64,000 nt of DNA from Bacillota bacterium (GTDB lineage: Bacteria > Bacillota > Clostridia > Oscillospirales > Oscillospiraceae), in contig JAEXCS010000025.1 of the NCBI GenBank assembly GCA_023402075.1, positions 19,018 to 83,017 of the forward strand. The letters run 5' to 3'. This document shows positions 59,837-64,000 of the stretch, in pieces. Positions within the stretch are counted from its first letter, which is position 1. Each line of letters opens with the position of its first letter. Under the pieces are notes generated by a model. That model had not been told where the DNA came from. It made no database searches and saw only the letters and a program-made list of their open reading frames with translations. The position numbers and the translations under genes are program-made.

Positions 59837-60556
59837 ATGAAGGTTGCGATTTGTGATGACAGTGCGCAGGATGCAGCGCTGATCTGCGCCCTGCTGCGGG
59901 AGCATTTTGATAAAAACGGGTTTATCGGCGAGCTTCATACCTTCCCCAGCGGGGAGGCTCTTGCGGCAGCCTTCGCAGCCCAGCCCTTCGATGTTGTTTT
60001 TCTGGATATTTACATGGAGGGCATGAACGGACTGAAAACAGCCGAACGGCTTCGGGCGCTTGACCCCGGCTTTTCTCTGGTCTTTATTACCTCCAGCACA
60101 GACCATGCCTTGGACTGCTTTTCCCTCGGTACAGACGGTTATGTGGTGAAGCCCATCCGGAGGGAGGACATTGACCGGGCGTTTTCCAAATGCCGGGATG
60201 TTTTCTTAAAAAACGGCCGGTATATTGAGGTGCCCTCCGACCGTACCAAGCGAAAAATCCCGCTCCATAAAATTCTGTTCATGGAGGTGTACGGCAAGGA
60301 GGTTCTGGTACATACGCGCAAGGAAACGATTAAAACTTCCATGCCCCTTGATGAACTGGAGAAAATGGTAAACGGCCCTTTCCTGCGCTGCCACCGTTCC
60401 TACAGCGTGAACCTGAATTATGTGGAAGCGCTCCAGCCGGATGATTTCAAGATGCAGGACGGCAGCCTTGTCCCCCTGCGTCAGCGGGGCCGGGCGGAGC
60501 TGCGGGACGCCTACGCGGATTTTTTATCCGACCGGCTGTTTGAGGTGCCGTCATGA
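59837..60556 (+). CDS. LytTR-family response regulator
   Basis: 239 residues. A receiver domain (VAICDDSAQDAALICALL, phospho-acceptor Asp in VVFLDIYMEGMNG, Lys in GYVVKPIRR) precedes a LytTR DNA-binding domain (RKIPLHKILFMEVYGKEVLVH, then FLRCHRSYSVNLNYV). It is the AgrA/LytR type and should activate promoters with direct repeats. AAGGTG lies before ATG 59837. The stop overlaps the surface protein start (ATGA). Its cognate kinase is probably encoded at 62588. Confidence 0.92.
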   Translation: MKVAICDDSAQDAALICALLREHFDKNGFIGELHTFPSGEALAAAFAAQPFDVVFLDIYMEGMNGLKTAERLRALDPGFSLVFITSSTDHALDCFSLGTDGYVVKPIRREDIDRAFSKCRDVFLKNGRYIEVPSDRTKRKIPLHKILFMEVYGKEVLVHTRKETIKTSMPLDELEKMVNGPFLRCHRSYSVNLNYVEALQPDDFKMQDGSLVPLRQRGRAELRDAYADFLSDRLFEVPS

Positions 60557-62601
60557 GCCGGTGGAAGGGGCGGGCGCTGCTGGCAGCGCTGGCGGTCTGC
60601 CTGATGCTCTTTCAGCCGGTCTATGCCTTTGCGGACGTACCGGAGGCAACTCCTTCACAGGCTTCTTCCGGATACGATGAATTGGACTTGAAAGAGCCTG
60701 AACCGGAGAACCCTATTGAGCCTGAACCGGAACCCGAAAATCCCGCTGAACCCGAACCGGAGGTACCTGACGAACCGGAGGAAACAGACACCGTTTCCAC
60801 GGAAGAGGGTCTGGCGGAATGGATCGAGCAGCATAAGGAAACAGGCGGCACGGTGTCCCTGTCCCGCTGCGTAACCATCACGCAGGATATGGGGATATAC
60901 GGCATTTATGGAGAAATCACCGTAGATACCGGCAGCTTTGGCCTTGTGTTTAACGGCGGTATGCTGCCAACCGGTAATGTTTTCATTACCGGCGAGGGCG
61001 TTGCGGTGCCGGTGGTGGAGGTGCGGCAGGCCGACGATGGTTTTGGACCCAGCTGGAACAACACCCTGCTGCAAATGAAGGTGACCGCCACCGGACGGGA
61101 CGGCGAGGGTGGCACGGCATTGTACATATCTGTCGCCGATGACAAGGACTTTGACATGACAAGATTAAGCGATCAGGGCGTGATTTGCTCCTATGGCGAG
61201 GGGGCCGTAGGACTTTTACTGGCTGTCCCTATGGAGGCATGGTGCTACAAAGTAGAGGTTTCCGGTGACAACAGCATCGCAGTATACGCGCCAAACGGCG
61301 CCGACCTTTTCTACTGCAAGCTGACCGCCGAGGGCGACGGAGCCAGCGCAGTGGCAGGAAGCGATCTGTCGCTGGATTCCTGCGCCGCTTCTCCCACACC
61401 CTCTGGAGTGCGGAGTGTCAGCCGCCGCGCTATGGAAGAATCGTTTTCCCGACTGTATGTGCCGGTGGAGCAAAACGGCAGTCTTTTCGGCGGACTGATG
61501 CTTTTGAATACGCCAAACGTTTTCCTCATAGACGAAGACGGCGGCGTAATCTCCCGACCGTTTCCCGTCTTTTGGGACGAATCTTACTACGATATCGATA
61601 CCCGAAATTTAGGAACAACACTGGTGTCCGGTACCGTCGATCCTGCCCTGTATGGTCTTGGGGTGTTTGATGATGTGCCCATTGCACTGACGGTGGAGGT
61701 GCAGGACCCGGCGCTGCCCTGCATCAGCCAAATTGCCGTGCGGGGGCTTGACGGTGCCCGTTATGCGGTTTTGAATTTCTGGCAGGAGTATAACCCTGCG
61801 GATGAAAGTGTCATCCTGTGGCGTTCCGACGATGCGGGCGAAACCTGGCAGGACGCCACCCATGCGCCGGACATCCTTTGGAATAATGGCTCCGTGAATT
61901 TTACCTATGACACGCTGGAGCATTCTGTGTGGTTCCAGCTTGAGGTGACCGGCTCAGGCGAATCCAACATTGCCATTCTGGATGAAAGGGACGGTGTTTT
62001 TATGGGCGGCAACGGCGGCGACCGCACGGGAACCGACCGAGATGGCGTGAATCCTCCCGGAGGCGGTGACAGCGGCGGCAACAATGGCGGCAGCGGCAGC
62101 ACGCCCGGAACCGGCGGAGATTCGGGCGATGGCGATCTCCCCGATACGGGTAAAGGATCAAGTGATCGTGACGACAGCACCACGCAAGTGGGCGGCTTTG
62201 TGGACGATGAAACAGGAGTAGATACCGTACCAGCCATTCCCGCTGACACACTTCCTCAGGAGATGGAGACAGTGGCTGTCCCCGCAGGAAATCCGACGGC
62301 GGCAGTTCCCGCAGGGACGGTTCCGGCTGGGGATCAGACCGAAGCCGCACAGGCACAGCCTACCGCAGAGCCGGCACAGGATATCCTCCCGGCTATGGAG
62401 GAAGAAGCCCCTGTCACAGAAGAAGCTCCTGTCATGGAGGAAGCTGCGGCTTCCTTCGACCCGGAGCAGTCCGCACCGGAGCCGGGCTTTTCGGCAAAGG
62501 CTCTAACGGGTTTCTTTCTCGGCGCAGCAGGCTTGTGTTCCGGCGTTCTGCTGGTTCTCCGGTTCCGCAGGCACGGGAGGTGGCGACGTGAAAAACCATA
62601 A
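60553..62601 (+). CDS. Large membrane-anchored surface protein coupled to a two-component system
   Basis: 682 residues: signal peptide (AALAVCLMLFQPVYAFA), a Pro/Glu repeat region (residues about 45-77, EPEPENP-like units), a beta-rich domain up to about 480 (with LEVTGSGESNIAIL at its end), a Gly/Ser/Asp linker containing LPDTG at about residue 535, an Ala/Pro/Glu-rich stretch, and a C-terminal membrane helix (ALTGFFLGAAGLCSGVLLVL) followed by RFRRHGRWRREKP. The LPDTG is about 100 residues before the helix, so it is not a normal sortase signal. It overlaps the regulator and kinase genes, suggesting a sensory partner. Confidence 0.8.
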   Translation: MSRWKGRALLAALAVCLMLFQPVYAFADVPEATPSQASSGYDELDLKEPEPENPIEPEPEPENPAEPEPEVPDEPEETDTVSTEEGLAEWIEQHKETGGTVSLSRCVTITQDMGIYGIYGEITVDTGSFGLVFNGGMLPTGNVFITGEGVAVPVVEVRQADDGFGPSWNNTLLQMKVTATGRDGEGGTALYISVADDKDFDMTRLSDQGVICSYGEGAVGLLLAVPMEAWCYKVEVSGDNSIAVYAPNGADLFYCKLTAEGDGASAVAGSDLSLDSCAASPTPSGVRSVSRRAMEESFSRLYVPVEQNGSLFGGLMLLNTPNVFLIDEDGGVISRPFPVFWDESYYDIDTRNLGTTLVSGTVDPALYGLGVFDDVPIALTVEVQDPALPCISQIAVRGLDGARYAVLNFWQEYNPADESVILWRSDDAGETWQDATHAPDILWNNGSVNFTYDTLEHSVWFQLEVTGSGESNIAILDERDGVFMGGNGGDRTGTDRDGVNPPGGGDSGGNNGGSGSTPGTGGDSGDGDLPDTGKGSSDRDDSTTQVGGFVDDETGVDTVPAIPADTLPQEMETVAVPAGNPTAAVPAGTVPAGDQTEAAQAQPTAEPAQDILPAMEEEAPVTEEAPVMEEAAASFDPEQSAPEPGFSAKALTGFFLGAAGLCSGVLLVLRFRRHGRWRREKP

Positions 62602-64000
62602 GGCGGGCAGTATCCACATTCAAATGGCGCTGAAGGTGGCGGTGGTTTTTGCACTGGCCGCCGCTGTGTTTCTGGCGGTTTACCAGTACGACAATAAATA
62701 CACGGCAACCGGCCCTAAAGCAAAGGACGGCGTTCTTACGCTGGACAGCGAAGCCCTTGCCCGGCACCCGGTTTTTTTCTGGTGGACGGCTGGGAATATT
62801 ACGCAAACCGGCTGCTCACACCCGCAGACTTTGATGGGAACACGCCTGTCCCCGACCAGTATCTGTTCATCGGGCGGTTCGGTGGCTTTGAAGCATGGAA
62901 CAATGGCTCTCCCCACGGCAGCGCCAGCTACCGGCTGACGATTCGGCTGCCGGAACAGACGAATACCTATCTGCTGGAGCTTCCCGAAATCTTTTCCGCC
63001 TACCGCCTCTACATCAACGGCAGACAGGTCATGCAGATGGGCGAACCGGAACAGGATACATACAGGGCTGAAACCGGCAACCGCACCGTCAGCATAGAAG
63101 CGGGCGGCAGCATCGAGATTTTATTTGCGGTATCCGACTACTCCCATTTATACAGCGGCATGGTGTACCCCCCTGCCTTTGGTCAGCCGGATGCTGTGTC
63201 CGAGCTTTTAAGCACAAGGCTTGTGTTCCGAAGCCTTTTGTGTGCCGTGGCGCTGACCGTCGGCCTACTGTCGGTAATGGTGGGTCTGCTGGGCCGCAAA
63301 AGCTCTCTGGCGCTGCTGTTTGGACTGCTGTGCCTGTTCTTTGTGGGGTATGTAAGCTATCCCATCACCAGAACCCTGCTGACGGGAGATAGACTTCTCT
63401 ATGCCATTGAGAATGTTTCCTTCTGCGCCATGCTTAGCGTTACCATGCTGGCGGCCATGCGTGTAAGCGGTCTGCCACGAAAATGGGGGCTTCCCTTTTT
63501 AGGCTTCGGCGGGCTGCTGTGCGCGGCCTCCGTGCAGGTGTATCTGCTGCTGCCCCTGGGCAATTTGCAGATGATGCTAGCCTATTCATGGCTGATTTCG
63601 GCTTACGAATGGATGACGGCTGCTTTTATCGCCGCCGCGGTCGGGTACGCTATCCGAAAGGGCGCGGCGCACATTACGCCCCTGCTTTACGGCGTGGTGA
63701 TTTTTGTCTGCGCCCTTCTTGCGGACCGGCTGCTGCCGATGCATGAGCCGATTCTCACGGGCTGGTTTATCGAGCTTGCAAGCTTTGCCCTTGTGCTTTG
63801 CATCGGCGCGGTGACCGGACAGGAGGTGGCTGCCCGATACCGGGAAAGTGCTGTGATGACCGAGCGGGCAGGCAGTATGGAGCGGCTGTACCAAAGCCAG
63901 CTCTCTCATTTGGAGACGCTCAAACAGGAAATGACGCAGGCCAAAACCATGCGTCACGATCTGCGCCATCACCTTACCCTCATAAAGGAATATGTGAGCA
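62588..64000 (+). pseudogene. 7TMR-DISM histidine kinase (GHKL type), frameshifted and cut by the window edge
   Basis: Start GTG 62588 follows GGAGG by 7 bases. It reads a membrane helix (VAVVFALAAAVFLAVYQYD), then after VFF shifts frame at a run of seven T (62772-62778); eight would restore LVDGWEYYANRLLTPADF. The second frame stays open to the window end: a DISMED2-type outer domain (YRLTIRLPEQTNTYLLELPE, SAYRLYINGRQV), seven membrane segments, then a coiled helix and MRHDLRHHLTLIKEY, the phosphorylation box of GHKL kinases. Either a sequencing error or a true mutation. It is the likely kinase of the LytTR regulator. Confidence 0.75.

Noticed and set aside
62140..62160. LPDTG as a sortase anchor
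   Set aside because: A sorting signal needs the membrane helix directly after it; here it is about 100 residues away. It is kept only as an oddity.

Overview
The window reads as a chromosomal segment of a gut-type Gram-positive anaerobe of the Clostridia, most like the Oscillospirales. The supporting evidence is: lipoprotein signal peptides with LxxC boxes, AGGAGG-type ribosome binding sites, S-layer homology (SLH) proteins, YesM/YesN regulators, TRAP transport, and small Firmicutes families (DUF4491, DUF2292, DUF1847, DUF4418). Family names are from recognition of the protein sequence, not from a search. I saw no rRNA, tRNA or CRISPR array.

Region 1 (1-10,660, minus strand) is one long operon-like array for iron: a small basic protein, a DUF4418 membrane protein, an FtsX-type ABC exporter pair, an FTR1/EfeU permease, a P19-type periplasmic iron protein, a DUF2318 membrane protein, a second ABC set, two proteins carrying D-x-x-[ST]GAT flavinylation-type motifs, and a haem-b-like membrane subunit that runs off the left edge. 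The layout resembles the Campylobacter p19 locus with added flavin/electron-transfer parts. Region 2 (10,660-12,900) holds a frameshifted DUF4491 gene, an Ada/AraC hybrid regulator with a lost zinc ligand, and an ArsR repressor with a clear promoter and operator.

Region 3 (12,900-28,400) is an arabinose regulon. A minus-strand operon encodes a YtfQRT/YjfF-type sugar ABC importer, araB-like kinase, araA, araD and galM. Plus-strand genes encode AraR and a YesN/YesM two-component pair with its own sugar-binding lipoprotein, likely a three-component sugar sensor. Region 4 (28,400-37,300) is a carboxylate catabolic operon: TRAP transporter, two family III CoA-transferases, MaoC hydratase, SDR dehydrogenase and a solute-binding-fold protein with no signal peptide. 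A divergent FadR-type regulator and a matching operator control it.

Region 5 (37,400-42,300) is redox housekeeping: pirin, a zinc-ribbon protein, and a MarR-nitroreductase-monooxygenase-nitroreductase operon, next to a decayed maltose acetyltransferase gene. Region 6 (42,350-49,950, minus) looks like a sulfur amino acid uptake and degradation operon: cystine-type ABC transporter, PatB/MalY C-S lyase, M24 peptidase, LUD, DUF1847 and DUF2292 proteins. It is headed by a strong promoter, a 38-residue leader ORF with Cys codons near its end, and a terminator, which suggests attenuation. Region 7 (50,100-53,910) has a WYL regulator operon, an unknown protein and a diguanylate cyclase.

Region 8 (53,990-55,904) is a graveyard: an IS21 remnant and truncated secreted, VanZ and SLH genes. 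Region 9 (55,905-64,000) is a surface/signalling locus: a frameshifted SLH-Ig-GLUG-BclA-like surface protein, two paralogous stand-alone pseudo-receivers lacking the phospho-acceptor Asp, a 20-bp tandem repeat at an activator-like position, a LytTR response regulator, a large membrane-anchored surface protein, and a 7TMR-DISM GHKL kinase with a homopolymer frameshift. This last locus is the best candidate for an undescribed system.
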